This document shows, piece by piece, positions 29,503-41,178 of a stretch of 64,000 nt of DNA. The notes below the pieces were generated by a model. That model was not told the origin of the DNA, did not search any database, and saw nothing but the letters and a program-made list of their open reading frames with translations. Numbering within the stretch: the first letter of the stretch is position 1; the number at the start of each line of letters is the position of its first letter. The position numbers and the translations under genes are program-made. The DNA comes from Astrothelium macrocarpum (lineage: Eukaryota > Ascomycota > Dothideomycetes > Trypetheliales > Trypetheliaceae), in contig JAGEMR010000118.1 of the NCBI GenBank assembly GCA_021030915.1, positions 28,473 to 92,472 of the forward strand, read 5' to 3'.

Positions 29503-30340
29503 CAGCTGAAAAGATATGCAAATTTGCAGCAGCTAAAGAAAATGAGGCGTTCAGTGTAAGTCTAGAGTGGAGATGCTTTTGGCCCCCCGTGCCGTTGTGG
29601 GGGCACTATGGGGCGATGCCTTTAATCACGATAACGGACTTCTAACTTGTTTTCTTGTAGTCTTAGACAACCCACTATCCAACATATAGCCAGGTAGAGA
29701 TTCCAAATAATGCTATCTGGGGCATTTTTGTTAAGGTTAAGACATCAGAACCAATGTCTTCGGAATCGCTGTCATTCAATCAAGTACTGTCCAGTTTCTT
29801 TTACACTACTGAGTCATTTGCGAATTATGTTTATGCCAAACTAAAAATGCACTGCCTGGCATGCGTACGATGGGCTTTCGCGGCGATGGGTTCGTTGCAG
29901 AGATGATCGCTGAAGAACGTGCATGAAGGCTGTTGACAGGAATTATTTCGTAGCCCTACCTATGCCTACATTGGATCAAGGGTGTGACTATGTCTGCCTG
30001 CAGGTCGGACCCCTGGAGATCATATTATCAGGGATACATTCAATCGGGAATGCAAGGGCGGACATAATAGCCGATGCTATGGAAGACGTATCCGTGATCG
30101 ACAGATTGGTCTGCATCTGTGTACGAGGCGAATAGTTGCCGTCGATGGCTCATTACGTTCCGCCACCACCAGCGGTCGAATCTATATCCTCCTTACGTCA
30201 CAAAATGAGGCTGTTAGCTTCGCCCTTGTGTATGGAAATAGAACGCCTCGAGCAGTCATACCTACCCATGCTAATGAATACCACACTCTGTTTCACTTCA
30301 TCGTGCTAAAATAATCCGAACATTACTCTACGACTTACCA

Positions 30341-31368
30341 ATGGCTCAAAGTTCAGAATATTCGCTACTTCAGCAAGAGGAAAGCTTACTCGGTAAACAC
30401 GAAGACAACAACAGTCATTCACGAAAGTCATCAAAGCGTTCATGGAGTGCGATTCCATCTACAGTTTGGATACTACATGGCATCTTGCTCGCCATCTCAT
30501 GCTCTATTTTGTTGTATTCTACCAGACAGGGCTCGCGGAAAGACTGTCAATCCATGACGGCAGTCTGGTCGCCTGCATATGACGATCTTGGGTATGACTT
30601 CAATACAGTGCAATTCAATGGATCATTCAATTCAGAGAGCATTTACAAAGGTGGCGCGAATGCAGACGTTGATGCCGCTTGGAGTCATATTGAAGATGGT
30701 ACGAGATGCACGTCAACGCAAAAGTAGACGAAAACCTGACATACTCTGAAGTTCAGCCTATGAGTATTTCCCGCGCTGAGTTACTTCGAATTGGTGCACC
30801 AGTTGACTCGGTCGAACTTCCAGCGGAGCTTGGAGGTGGCTATCTAGCATCTGTCGAAGCTGTTCACCAATTGCATTGTCTTAATTTACTACGCGAGGCT
30901 TCATACGAGGACTACTATAAGACCAAAGCCGCTGCTTGGGAGGATAGTCCCGGGACATTGCGACTACATATCGGTAATATCAAAACTCCAGCTCTTCTAT
31001 TCGATGCTACCGCGGCTAACATTCTACCTGCAACAGATCATTGCGTAGATCTCTTACGACAGAAAGTATATACAACCATTCAAAGCTATACAACGTGAAG
31101 TAACTAACAGCTCTCAGCTGATGTGCGATGCCGATGCGGGACTCTTCACCTTTGTCTGGGTTAAAAAGTACACACAGCCTTATCCTGTTTTTAGCAGGTG
31201 AGTGTTGGCCTTAGTCAAACAACAAGGTAGCGTTAACATTGAAATAGCAATCACAAGTGCCGCGACTTCAGCAAGCTGCTAGAATGGAGCATACAACGGC
31301 AAGCGGTACGAGAAAGTGACACTATTCCAAAGCCTAAAGACGGTACGGTTCGAGAGCAAATACCATAG
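30341..31368 (+). CDS. UstYa-like (DUF3328) oxidase 1
   Basis: Four exons (30341-30698, 30752-31065, 31118-31197, 31248-31368) give 290 residues. A membrane anchor lies near residues 43-64 (TVWILHGILLAISCSILLYS). Both family signatures are present: HQLHC in the middle and DHCVDLLRQKLMCDAD after the second splice, followed by the NHKCRDF...W end. UstYa proteins are thought to use these His and Cys residues to bind metal and oxidise peptide substrates, making ether or carbon bonds between side chains or doing hydroxylation and chlorination in other pathways. All three introns are 50-53 bp and each junction keeps phase. It is divergent from the precursor gene and nearest to it. Confidence 0.92.
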
Positions 31369-31869
31369 TCCATCGTCTCGTCCCCGCAAGGATCTTAGTC
31401 ATGCTTTCACGTATTTCGTTCGTCCATGCTGTATCTCCATAGAACTTTATTCGTATATTTGGCAACGTGGTGTAACTTGGTTCTTAGCTAGAGGCGACTT
31501 TTCACTATGCCCTATGTCATGGAAAGAGCTTTGGTTATCATATGGCCATCAGTTCACCTGAACTTCATTTTTCATTAGCTAGCCTTTACAACCAGATACA
31601 GCAATACAATACAGTTGAATCCACGCACTTATTTGATCCTGATGAGATACAGCCTAACGCTCCGTCTATTATCCTACCCTCGGAGCGTTTGTACTTCGTC
31701 GTTACGCGTTGGGCCTTCGAAAGCGGATATAATCTCAACACCAAATCTAAATGAGATGAAAGCGAATTGTAGCTTCAGACGCTAGCAATTTGGTGGTGGT
31801 GGCCCGTGTGTCAAACTCGGCTCACCTGCCACCTGGCCCTGATGGGGAAATCATCTCCACTCATTCGAG
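31369..31869. other. Intergenic, no gene seen
   Basis: About 500 bp between UstYa-like gene 1 and the GMC oxidoreductase. A 70-codon frame at 31542-31754 is judged chance. Confidence 0.45.
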
Positions 31870-33768
31870 ATGGCTGACATGAGCGCCAAAACCAACGGCG
31901 ATGCCTCCGCTTTTGACATCATTATTGTCGGTGCCGGGACAGCCGGATGCGTGCTTGCAAACAGGCTGAGCGAGGATCCGAAGCTGCAAATTCTCGTGAT
32001 AGAAGCGGGATCCAATTGCAATGATGATCCTAGAGTCAGAACCCCAGGTCGCTCTGGAGAATGTTACGGAAACAGCGGGCTGGATTGGCAATTCGTGGCC
32101 GAGCCACAGAAGCATCTTAACGGCCGCACGATATCGCATCCTCGAGGAAAGCTGATAGGCGGAAGTAGCGCCATCAACTCTCACGCACTCGTTTTTCCAT
32201 CTCGTGCATGGCTCGATGCTTGGGCAGACTTTGGGAATGAGGGTTGGGGTGCGGACGTGATGGTTCCATATTATCACAAGTTCTACAGTACTTCGAAAAT
32301 ATCTCAAGAGGTAGTGAGGGATCTTCAATTATGGGCAGACAATCGAGCTGAACAGCAACTCCATGGGCCGATCAAAGTATCTTTTCCATACGCTACAGAT
32401 CGACTGACGCAGGTGTGGGTCGATACGTTCGATAAAGCCGGTCATCGCATCTATAACGATGTTCTCACTGGATCAAAGGGTGTCGGAGGTTTAATTATAC
32501 CTGGCGTGGTAGCACATCGTGAAAGAAGTCACGCTGGGGTAGCGTATCTCAGCCCAGTACTAAGCAGGAGTAACGTGACGTTATTAGAAGAGACAGTCGT
32601 CGAGCGGGTAATCTTTGATCAACAACCTGCGTCGGATATCGTTGCGGCTGGGGTACAATGCCGCTCGACTGGTACACAAAAGATCTTTCGAGCTCGAATG
32701 GAAGTCATCCTATGTGCTGGTACCTTCCAATCGCCTCAGATCCTTGAATTATCAGGTATTGGCGATCCGAAGCTTTTGAGCTCCTTAGGCATTTCACTCG
32801 TCATTGATAATCCCTTTGTCGGAGAGAGTTTGCAAGACCATCTTAATTGTGGACCATCATATGAAGTCAATGAAGGAATACCGACCCTTGACGATGGACG
32901 AAATCCTGCTGTAAAGCAGCAAGCGAAGGAACAATACGAGCAGGACAAAAGTGGTCCTCTGGCGAAAGCCGGTTGCCACACTTTCGGTTACTCATCCCTG
33001 CAGATGTTCAGCTCCACAAGAGATACCAATGAGTTGATACATAGAGTGGATCAACACACCGCCTCTGCAATACAAGAGTCCCTAGATGATCGCTTGCCCT
33101 CTCAGAGTCTCCAAGACTCGTTCATCCGGAAGATGATAGCAGACCCTGACGAAGCCACTGCAACTATCTACATGGCGGCCATACAGCGGAATCTCGATCA
33201 ACCGGAAGAGAAGCGGAAGGCAATCCTCCAACCCGGCAACTACATTAGCTTGATTGCAATGCTATCACATCCATTCTCTCGTGGCAGCGTGCACATACAG
33301 TCCACTGACCCGACAGTGAAGCCAATCGTGGATTTCCAGTACTTGAGCCACGAGCTCGACGTGCAAGTCTTCGGCCGTCACTTGATGGACTTTGAGAACC
33401 TCGTCCAGTTAGAACCATTAGCTTCGTGCCTGAAGCCGGGCGGACAGAGATTACCCAAGACGTTCCCTGAGAAGATTGAAAGCGTGGAGCAGGCGGCAAA
33501 GATGATAAGGCAATGTGCGGGGACAAATTACCATCCTACTTCTACATGTCCGATGATGTCCAAGGAGTTGGGTGGTGTAGTCAATGATCGATTAGTTGTC
33601 CATGGGACGAAAAACTTAAGAGTTTGTGATGCTAGCATCTTCCCGTTGATTCCGAGAGGGAATGTCCTTTCAAGCGTATATGCTTGCGCAGAGAGAGGGG
33701 CGGATCTTATCAAGCAGGACCTCATCAAGCAGGACCTCAAGTCCGCAGGAATGGTCGTAGAAGCCTAA
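31870..33768 (+). CDS. GMC oxidoreductase (FAD-dependent, choline dehydrogenase-like)
   Basis: Single exon, 632 residues, normal length. The N-terminal Rossmann motif is IIVGAGTAGCVLANRLSED with an acidic VIEAG end of strand two. The second GMC signature is present in ICAGTFQSPQILELSGIG-like sequence near residue 280. The C-terminal active-site region reads YHPTSTCPM, with a His and a later Asn in RGNVLSSVYACAERGADLI. Such enzymes oxidise alcohols or related groups using FAD and pass electrons to oxygen or another acceptor. No signal peptide is seen. Position between UstYa-like gene 1 and membrane protein 1 suggests late oxidation of the peptide product, which is inference. The C-terminal end contains a 15 bp tandem duplication. 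Confidence 0.92.
   Translation: MADMSAKTNGDASAFDIIIVGAGTAGCVLANRLSEDPKLQILVIEAGSNCNDDPRVRTPGRSGECYGNSGLDWQFVAEPQKHLNGRTISHPRGKLIGGSSAINSHALVFPSRAWLDAWADFGNEGWGADVMVPYYHKFYSTSKISQEVVRDLQLWADNRAEQQLHGPIKVSFPYATDRLTQVWVDTFDKAGHRIYNDVLTGSKGVGGLIIPGVVAHRERSHAGVAYLSPVLSRSNVTLLEETVVERVIFDQQPASDIVAAGVQCRSTGTQKIFRARMEVILCAGTFQSPQILELSGIGDPKLLSSLGISLVIDNPFVGESLQDHLNCGPSYEVNEGIPTLDDGRNPAVKQQAKEQYEQDKSGPLAKAGCHTFGYSSLQMFSSTRDTNELIHRVDQHTASAIQESLDDRLPSQSLQDSFIRKMIADPDEATATIYMAAIQRNLDQPEEKRKAILQPGNYISLIAMLSHPFSRGSVHIQSTDPTVKPIVDFQYLSHELDVQVFGRHLMDFENLVQLEPLASCLKPGGQRLPKTFPEKIESVEQAAKMIRQCAGTNYHPTSTCPMMSKELGGVVNDRLVVHGTKNLRVCDASIFPLIPRGNVLSSVYACAERGADLIKQDLIKQDLKSAGMVVEA
33706..33735 (+). repeat. 15 bp tandem duplication in the GMC gene
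   Basis: CTTATCAAGCAGGAC followed by CTCATCAAGCAGGAC, one mismatch, adding five residues (LIKQD) at the C-terminus. In frame. Confidence 0.85.
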
Positions 33769-33967
33769 CGAAAGCCTTTTTTCTCACGGGTTGTAGTCCA
33801 TTGCGTCTCAATACACCCTAGAGTGGAAGCTACCTACATGAAGCTAAGGTAATGCGCGTTTTTATGATCGAACGTCTAGTTGACCCATCGAAACCAGTCA
33901 TACATGTCTCATCGCTTCTAATAGCATTATAATCCTCGCTGCCACCCTAGTTGTTCTGAAATTGGCT

Positions 33968-35139
33968 TCAGGCCGCCGGCATCGTGCTGCTCGCATACTT
34001 GCCAAAAAGATTTGGCTCTGACCGCGGCTCTTCGCTGTGCATACTTTGGCTCTTCGGCGTGACAGTTCCCACCACAGGTTGTATGCCATTAGCACCCGAG
34101 ACCAGTTCTAAACGGGTTTCATCATCATCATTACGTGGTAGGCCCATGTCTTCGTACTGGCCGCCGCGGATATTACGTTGAATGCCGAACAAGCCGCGGT
34201 ATGTAGGCGCACACGCGAGCATGGTAGAAATGGTAAGTTCCAGGGTGCAATATAGCGCCGAATACGCAAAGACTCCGCCTGCTCCAACGGACTCGTATGT
34301 ACGGAGAATATCGAGCGCTATGGTTACGAGTGCGACGCAGAACATGGCGGCGAGCGCGATCTTCCGGCCGATACGCATTTTCAGGCGCGGCAGCATGCCA
34401 AGAGGGAGAGCCATGACTAAACATGGTTAATTAGATGAGAGTGATCCGGGTGTAACGGAACGCGTACTGATCAAATCTGTTCCAACTTGTATTCCGCAAC
34501 CGTATTCCTCTACTTGACGTTGGTACTCGGCATATGCGGGCGAACTACAAGCCTCTGGACAACTGTCAAACCACGATTTGGCAAATGCAAGGGGAAACGT
34601 ACCTGGACTAAAGATTTGATTTGTCGGACCACACTTGGTCAGCTCACCCGCAATGCAGGCCCAGAAGACGATAGCTGTGAACACTGTGACGGCCCACCAC
34701 GCCCTGTTAAATTTCTTCGAGATGGAGAACAATAACCTGTAGAAGAATAGAAAGGCGAATTTAATACTGAACAGGGATATCCAGAAGCCGATTGTGACCA
34801 TGGTCTGGATCTTTCGATAATAGACGAATAGCGGCACGAAGTTTGCCGGTTTTGGCGTTTCGTGTCTTTCGAAAGCAAATATCACATCTGCTGGATTGTA
34901 AATGGCTGAACAGCCTCCGCTCCATATGTAGATGCCCACCAAAGCCAAAACCGTAAAGAAATCGTCCCAATAGAAGCGATGTCGAACGCGATAACGGATG
35001 CACAGTCGACCGACGACCACAAGTGTGGTAACACCGGTCAAAGTCCATGTAATCGCCTGAGATAGGTTAATGATCGAGCGACAGAATTGACTTTGGAAGG
35101 CCGTACATTGAGTCCTGGCGTTGAAATCGTTGCCGACAT
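33968..35139 (-). CDS. Rhodopsin-like seven-helix integral membrane protein 1
   Basis: Three exons (35139-35107, 35056-34468, 34416-33968) give 356 residues. Exon 1 is only 11 codons; the join creates AITWTLTGVTTLVVVGRLCIR, the usual start of the fungal rhodopsin-like domain (PTH11-related family). About seven hydrophobic segments follow, with the family-type WDDFFTVLALVGI and FAFLFFYRLLFSISKKFNRAWW. The C-terminal tail is hydrophilic. Function in metabolite clusters is not established; transport, sensing or self-protection have been suggested for such proteins. A second member lies at 41890-43389. The call of family is firm, the role is open. Confidence 0.85.
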
Positions 35140-37285
35140 GCTGCTTGTGAGAGCGTCGTGATGTTCCGAGAGCGTCCAGTATCTATAATTTCACACGAAT
35201 TTTTGGAGAGCCTTTGGAAAAGTGTATTTGGAGTAAGACTGAACGACAAGAGGGGTGGTCAAGGCATGCGCAAGTATCCCATGCGCATCTAAAAGGTAGC
35301 GGTCCCATGCACCAAGGCGCAGGTTGACGAGGGGGCAAACAACGCAAAGAGCAGACTCCCCATGCCACTACTGATGGAGGTTACATCTGAAAGATCTACT
35401 CACTAGTTGCAACCATTAGATAGCCGAAACATATTTGAGAACCCAGCGACCTGCGCCCAAGGTACAGAAGTAGCACCTCTTCATGCAAAAACAATGCACA
35501 AGAGGTCCGAGCAGGATAGGCGAACAGGATGGTGGCCATGGTGCTATCCTGCTCACAATCTTGGGGGCCACTCCACAAGCCAGTCTAAGGTTCACGGATG
35601 TTTTAGCCAGATTCATAAATTTTTGCGATAGTGTGTAAAGTAGGTGATCGATTTGATATCAGGCAAGCAGTCAATACGTCACTACAAAAATTGGGACCGG
35701 TGTGGATATGTGGGGGATCAGTTCGGGGGCCGTACATACGTCCGTTCGAGCGTCCGGACGTTCGGTGTCAGCAATCTTCTTGGCGACGCCTCTCGGAAAT
35801 TCGGATTTCCTATTCGCTCAAAGCCTATAAGGTCCCCATAAAAAGATTTTTTACATCCACGAGGGCCAAGCTCGATCGCCTTGATTGGATTCATTGCTTT
35901 TTCCAAAGAGAGAATCTTGCTGTGACTATGCACTGTCTAGTCGTCTCGACATCGGACGCCTAATATTGCTTGAGGTCCACAAAAGTCGGCATTTGATAAG
36001 AAGCACAGCACTAGTCGCCGAGGACTGTGTTGGTCGTCTACTTCCTCGTTTGCGGGACAAGATAAGTGGGTCTGTTGTTTGGTATCCAAATATCTCTATC
36101 TCAATGAGCAGACATCATGAATCAAAGTGCCATCTTTGCTCGTCAAAGTAAACACCCTGAACAATTTTATCCAACTTCCAACTGATATTCTCGATCATAG
36201 GCTTTAGTGAGTCATCATGGTACTCATTCCACGAGACTGAGACCTCACGATGAGGCGAACTCGGCGTGAATGAATTGTGGACCAAACGTCTCTGTTGTGC
36301 ATGTAGGAGCACTTGTGGATTGCGCTTCGTTGCAGACGAGGTCTTCCGTGCAGCCGTGCGGGCCGAGGCACTAGGCCTAGCGTGTCATCTAGTGAACTCA
36401 AGGTGGATGCCTGGCAACGCTTCGTTTACCATACGAGGACTGACTCCGACGCCCAGTATTTAGAATTATGATTTCATCAGCCTCACCAATACACGACATT
36501 CTGCGTCACCTACGCGCGTCTGATGGCCTAGGGATCCTAGCATCAAGTAGAATTTTTCAGGCTATACCTAGTTATAGGTCAGCATTAAGTAGCCTACTGT
36601 ATAATATCATAGACTTGGGTGGATACGATCCAAAACTCCATCACACTACCAATCGGCAATGATCTAGAGTTGCACTACGTCAGATGGATAGCATACTGCT
36701 TTGTTTCAGAATGTCTTTGCCAATTGAAGCGCCATGTACTTGCCCCAATCCGTTCAAAAATGTGAAAATTCTTTCTGTGCGACATTATGGTCATCTTTGA
36801 TGCCAGCCTACCGCGCAGTAAATTTGCAGACCCTTGACGAGAGAATCACTACAGTTATCAAACATACTAGGATCATATGTTTGCCACTTAAGTGCTTTTT
36901 GTCGATGCTCTTCGATCAATAAGAAATGCAATCAAATTTCAGTCGATCGAAAGTTCCTTCTTGCGAAGTAGACTACAAGACTTTGGCTGGCAGCTTTGTA
37001 TGATCTCCCGTGGTGTCGTGAAAGGAGTCGTGACCATCATTCGCGCAAGCTCCCACTTGACCTTTTCAGATCCAAACGCGATTACGACAAGTCTCGATCG
37101 TCGTAGCCCGGAAACTTCTGCAGAACACTCTAATAGCGCCTGGCAGCGACGAAGAGTTCCTTCGCTCCCAGTCTGATCATATTTGTGCCGCTACGGAAAG
37201 ACTGCTAAAATCCTCTCTTTCTGATAATTGGTCGTTCAAATAGTTGCCATTCCGAAACTACTTAGTTGAGGGCTCAGCCTTAAAC
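35140..37285. other. Long intergenic stretch, no supported gene
   Basis: About 2.1 kb. Frames up to 110 codons (35631-35963) and a minus-strand frame at 36115-36312 show no family motif, and splicing attempts give no longer product. It could hold gene remnants. No transposon ends or RNA gene found. Confidence 0.4.
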
Positions 37286-38218
37286 ATGCCGTCGGATATC
37301 AAAGCGGAGACAAAGCTATTCGACCGTCAATCGGAATTTTGGAAGAACTATCGAGTAGGGCGGCCTGTCATCCCATCATCCTTCTACCAGCGCTTCTACG
37401 ACTACCATGCAGCTCATGGCGGCTCATTCGGAACGGTGCACGACGTTGGCGCGGGCTTTGGCGAGCTTTCGCTAGAGCTTTCCAAGAAATTCGCCCATGT
37501 GATTGTAAGCGACCCAGCTCCCAAATCTCTGGATGTTGCAAAGGAACTCATCGGCTCCGCAAGCGGCAGCCTAGGCCATTTCACGTTCCGACAAGAACGT
37601 GTTGAGGACTGCCACCTGCCCGCAGCAAGCGTCGATGCCGTCTTCTGTTGCAACGCAATCCACTGGACCGACGTAGATAAAGCAATGGCCGTTATGACGA
37701 ACCAGCTCAAGCCTCATGGGACACTATTTATTTGCTTGAACGGCATACCCAAATACGACCCCCGGGTTCAGCCCACATGGTGGAAGATGGTCGATAACTG
37801 CCTTGAAGACGTCACCAAACGAATGCCGAGAGCAGACGTAGAACGGATTTTGGCCATCCAAGACAATGGGTACGACTGTATACCGCTTCCAGAGACTGAT
37901 TTTGAGACCGGCGCCGTTCGTCTGAAGCTAAATATGATGGGAGATCCGGCAGCATTTGTACAGGCTCTAGAGACTTCAAAAGACGCCCCGCATGTGTCAA
38001 AGATTGGCCCGCATGATCAGCTTGAGGAGGGGGTTGAAAAGGAATGGTTCTTTGATGTAGATCTTGAAGGATTGAAAACTACTCTAGGCTCATATCCATT
38101 TGACCCTGATCCAGAAATGCTAGAAGGACATCTGTCAAAGTTGGACACACTTCTAGCTGGTGGAACGTGTCAAGGCCATTGGCCCGTCAGTATTCTCATG
38201 GCAACAAGACGGAGTTGA
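37286..38218 (+). CDS. Class I SAM-dependent methyltransferase
   Basis: Single exon, 310 residues from the ATG at 37286 (an upstream frame extension lacks an ATG). The SAM-binding motif I is VHDVGAGFGELSLELS near residue 66, with an acidic strand end in VIVSDPAPKSLD. Motif-like VDAVFCCNAIHWTD follows, and FICLNGIPKYDP suits the later strand. The layout resembles trans-aconitate or UbiE/COQ5-like small-molecule methyltransferases (Methyltransf_11 group). The acceptor is unknown; N-, O- or carboxyl methylation of the peptide product is possible. It converges with the hydrolase gene at 38325 with only 106 bp between. Confidence 0.88.
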   Translation: MPSDIKAETKLFDRQSEFWKNYRVGRPVIPSSFYQRFYDYHAAHGGSFGTVHDVGAGFGELSLELSKKFAHVIVSDPAPKSLDVAKELIGSASGSLGHFTFRQERVEDCHLPAASVDAVFCCNAIHWTDVDKAMAVMTNQLKPHGTLFICLNGIPKYDPRVQPTWWKMVDNCLEDVTKRMPRADVERILAIQDNGYDCIPLPETDFETGAVRLKLNMMGDPAAFVQALETSKDAPHVSKIGPHDQLEEGVEKEWFFDVDLEGLKTTLGSYPFDPDPEMLEGHLSKLDTLLAGGTCQGHWPVSILMATRRS

Positions 38219-38324
38219 GGAAGAAACCATTGTGTGTATGAGTTGTATCGTGGGGGAGTCTGCCGTTAAGAATAATTATGTAGTTTCACATTGTCGATCA
38301 AGTCGAACTTGAACAAAATTGGCG

Positions 38325-39263
38325 TTACTTCGTCATCTCGCTGAGCAAAGAGGACTTCTCCGCCAGAAGAAATTTTGAGGTGATATCGATGACCTTCTCC
38401 GTCTGTTCGAGGTGAGGGTTATGACTTGCATTCTCAATCTTCTCCCATTTCACCGTTTTGATAATGTCCAGAAATGGTTTCACAGTATTGTCCTGTGCTT
38501 GATCATCCTCCCCGTTTAGCAATAGAACTGGTGATTGCACTTTGTGTAGCCGACTCGTTACACTCCAGTCTTTCAGTGTTCCAGTGATTGAGATCTCAGA
38601 AAAACCTTTCATAGTTGCATAAACAGTTGGATCCTCGAGTATGTGCTTGGATACGAGCTGAATCTCTGGAGCATCAACCTTGCAAAGGTAGTGCTTTCGG
38701 AAAACAGCCATTGCTGCCTCAAGTTCCTCACTTCCGGCAAGGTTCTGCTCGTTCTCGAGAACTTCTCGCACGTTTTTCGGGAGTCTTGACACAAGTTCTT
38801 TTGCAGCTTCCTCCCAGAGATACACGGCAGCAGGAGCATCAGAAATGACAACACGTCGAAGTCCGACAGGCTGAGTGCATGCATAAACAGAACCTAGCAT
38901 CCCTCCCCAGCTATGGCCAAGAATGTCAAAGCCGCGCTCTCGAAGACCAAGGCTATCGACAAGATTGTTGAGCTCGTCAATAAAGAGACTTTCGGTCCAG
39001 AACTTGCCATCGCCTTTTTTCTCTGGCAAACGCGTAGATTGACCGTTGCCGATTTGGTCGTAGAATATCGTCGGAATGCCAAATTTCTCTGTTAGCTTTT
39101 TGTAGCGAAGCATGTACTCATGGCAAGCCCCAGGACCTCCATGAAGTATAATCAGAGGAACCTTGTTCGAAGAAAGATCACCGAATATCTTGTACCACGT
39201 ATGGCATATTATATCTGTCGCAGGCAATTGGATCCTTACTGTTCCTTCTTCAGAGCGAAGCAT
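38325..39263 (-). CDS. Alpha/beta hydrolase, proline iminopeptidase-like (S33)
   Basis: Single exon, 312 residues. The oxyanion-hole motif HGGPG is near residue 41, then FYDQIGNGQST, the nucleophile elbow GHSWGG near residue 117, an Asp in NGEDDQAQD and the catalytic His in ASHNPHLEQ. HGGPG with GHSWGG is typical of S33 prolyl aminopeptidases, which release an N-terminal Pro or other residue from small peptides; other members act as esterases or amidases. Within this cluster it could trim Kex2-released peptides. That is inference, because the repeat cores contain no Pro. The start at 39263 gives a usual N-terminus, and a TATA-like element lies about 100 bp upstream. Confidence 0.88.
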   Translation of the reverse strand: MLRSEEGTVRIQLPATDIICHTWYKIFGDLSSNKVPLIILHGGPGACHEYMLRYKKLTEKFGIPTIFYDQIGNGQSTRLPEKKGDGKFWTESLFIDELNNLVDSLGLRERGFDILGHSWGGMLGSVYACTQPVGLRRVVISDAPAAVYLWEEAAKELVSRLPKNVREVLENEQNLAGSEELEAAMAVFRKHYLCKVDAPEIQLVSKHILEDPTVYATMKGFSEISITGTLKDWSVTSRLHKVQSPVLLLNGEDDQAQDNTVKPFLDIIKTVKWEKIENASHNPHLEQTEKVIDITSKFLLAEKSSLLSEMTK

Positions 39264-39361
39264 TTCTATGCGTTATTTTTGCAATTAGACTAGCAAATGT
39301 AACATTGAATTTTCAATGTCAAAAAGGATGGAGAACTCGGAAGAGAGAATGGTTGCCTAGG

Positions 39362-39371
39362 CTTTTATATA
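39362..39371 (-). promoter_or_regulatory. TATA-like element of the S33 hydrolase gene
   Basis: TATATAAAAG on the minus strand, about 100 bp upstream of the ATG at 39263. A good match in the expected position. Confidence 0.5.
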
Positions 39372-39807
39372 CCTTACTCGAAGCGGTAAAGCTACTGGGC
39401 TCGCTAGGATAGTGGCGCACAAAGTGCCAAAACTGCCATTAGAGTGGATTTCTCGTTAGCATGCCGAAATCACATAAAAATCAAGATAACACGCCACAAC
39501 AGACGAGTTTTGACTGTCCGAGCAGCTACACAGATGATTTGAGTCCATCTGTTGCAACGTGATATTTTTGTTTTCGTGTGACTTTAGAATTTCGGGCTGG
39601 CGAACTTTCGTGCTAACAAAAAGTTTTGACAATTCGTGTGCAAAGTCAACGGTCAGGGGTGGCCGAGTCTTGGTGGAGTGTAACCTAAGTCACATGATCC
39701 GGAATGGCTCGGGTCGCCCCCTGCAAGTCAGTTTTTAGCTTGGCATACCGCCAAATCGCAGTTGGCATTCTATGTATTTTAACTTTCTCTACTTAAAAAA
39801 AGGACAA

Positions 39808-39852
39808 TATTAATAATAATAATAATAATAGTAATAGTAATAGTAGTAGTAG
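39808..39852. repeat. TAA/TAG trinucleotide microsatellite
   Basis: Consecutive TAA units grading into TAG units over about 45 bp in non-coding DNA. Confidence 0.9.
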
Positions 39853-40317
39853 AACAGTTCATGATTACTTCTAGCCTCCAAATGACTTGGAATGATCATT
39901 GAGGCACTTCGGTGGTCCAGGTATGATGTAAATGACATATTGCAGTTCTGGCTGTTCCGCACGTGTTGCTAACCATTGTATGATCAGCAGGTCACTGCAC
40001 AGCTCTGAATGAGTAGCTCCAAGTGTTCCGTATCCATAGGGTCCCAAAAAGCTTTTGGCAGCATCGCCTTTCTTCCGATGGAAGCAGTCAAATCATGTTA
40101 CAAGTTTCTGAACAACATTCCATGAAAAGTCGGCTATCCCTAGGCTCCACCCAGATATCTCATCGATATCTTTAAGCCGTTCACGCTTCGGTATTTTCGG
40201 CTTTGGCATCCATCTGGCGGTACAACTCGAAAATCTGCAGTGGACTGCATAGCATTTCGAATCATGGGCGAAGAAGATGTTGCTGCCATGCTTTTCGATG
40301 GCATCTCATTCGAAGAT

Positions 40318-41178
40318 TCATGTATTGACATGTTTGCCGGCTAGATCGGTCGCGAGAAATCCATGTCCATCAAAAGCTCTTGCATTCTCTGCCCATTCCT
40401 TTAGCTGCTCGTAATCACGGCACTGCCGGCTGAAGCCCCATCCGAGAAATCCTTCTTGGTGGTCAGCAGGTTCGATCGACGAGTCTGCGGAGCACATCAG
40501 GCTTTGTCGTAGATATTCGAAACAATGGCTGGCGTGCTCGGTTCTATTAAGACCAAAGTCAAAGTTTTTGAGTTGCCCGTTGTCGCTTCCATCATAGTAG
40601 GCTCTTCGAATAGTATACTGTCATGAAGTATTAGCTCAAGGCAAGTACCTCCGGTGAATCTATAACATACCAAACAATGGAGCTGGTGAAATGCGCTCAC
40701 TACCGATAATCCAGGCGATGATTCTGCATTTCTAACATATCCGAGACCATCTGAGGTTTAAATTAGTGACGCTGGCGCTGAAGTCTAGCTTGTCGTCCTA
40801 CTTGGTAGAAGAGCATCCCATGTTGGCTCTTCGCTAGTCTTGGAGACCGGTGTGTAAGAAAAGCTTTCATTGTATTGAAAGATTCTCTGCGTCCAACCAA
40901 CCATCACTACATACGTCAATCGCTTACTTGTTTTATCCACTGGAGATATTTGTCTTACCGCGAGGAACAACTCCGGGGAGCTGAACAGCTGCTTCGTGAC
41001 TGCGTTCGAAAGATATTCCACTAATAAAACCGACGAGGCCTATCAAAAGTACAGCAGTGCCGTAAAGAATCACTTGGATGATTCTGCGTCTGAAATACGA
41101 TCTCTGGTCTTCATATTGGCTAACTTCGTCCTTATCGTGCTGATTGAGGGCAGTGTACATGGAGGAAAGTGGTGGCAT
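40318..41178 (-). CDS. UstYa-like (DUF3328) oxidase 2
   Basis: Four exons (41178-40959, 40906-40802, 40750-40671, 40617-40318) give 234 residues. The membrane segment is near residues 33-58 (IIQVILYGTAVLLIGLVGF). Signature 1 is AFHQLHCL at the end of exon 3; signature 2 is SHCFEYLRQSLMCSAD in exon 4, followed by the QCRDYEQLKEW end seen in UstYa proteins. All junctions keep phase. It should be a membrane-bound copper or metal oxidase acting on the peptide in the secretory pathway, by analogy with UstYa/UstYb. It lies in the middle of the cluster, next to membrane protein 2. Confidence 0.92.

Larger units (their letters stand above)
28580..30340. other. Promoter and intergenic region upstream of the precursor
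   Basis: About 1.76 kb between the divergent precursor and first UstYa-like gene. It includes the precursor TATA box (28681-28690) and a 14 bp palindrome (29489-29502). Short frames (for example 28761-29078 and 29923-30135) show no domain or signal peptide and are not called. Confidence 0.45.
39264..40317. other. Intergenic, includes a trinucleotide microsatellite
   Basis: About 1.05 kb. Contains the TATA-like element of the hydrolase gene (39362-39371) and a TAA/TAG microsatellite at 39808-39852. No gene supported. Confidence 0.45.

Noticed and set aside
36115..36401. Two overlapping minus-strand frames in the 35-37 kb gap
   Set aside because: I could not extend them by splicing or match them to a family; too weak to call a gene or relic.
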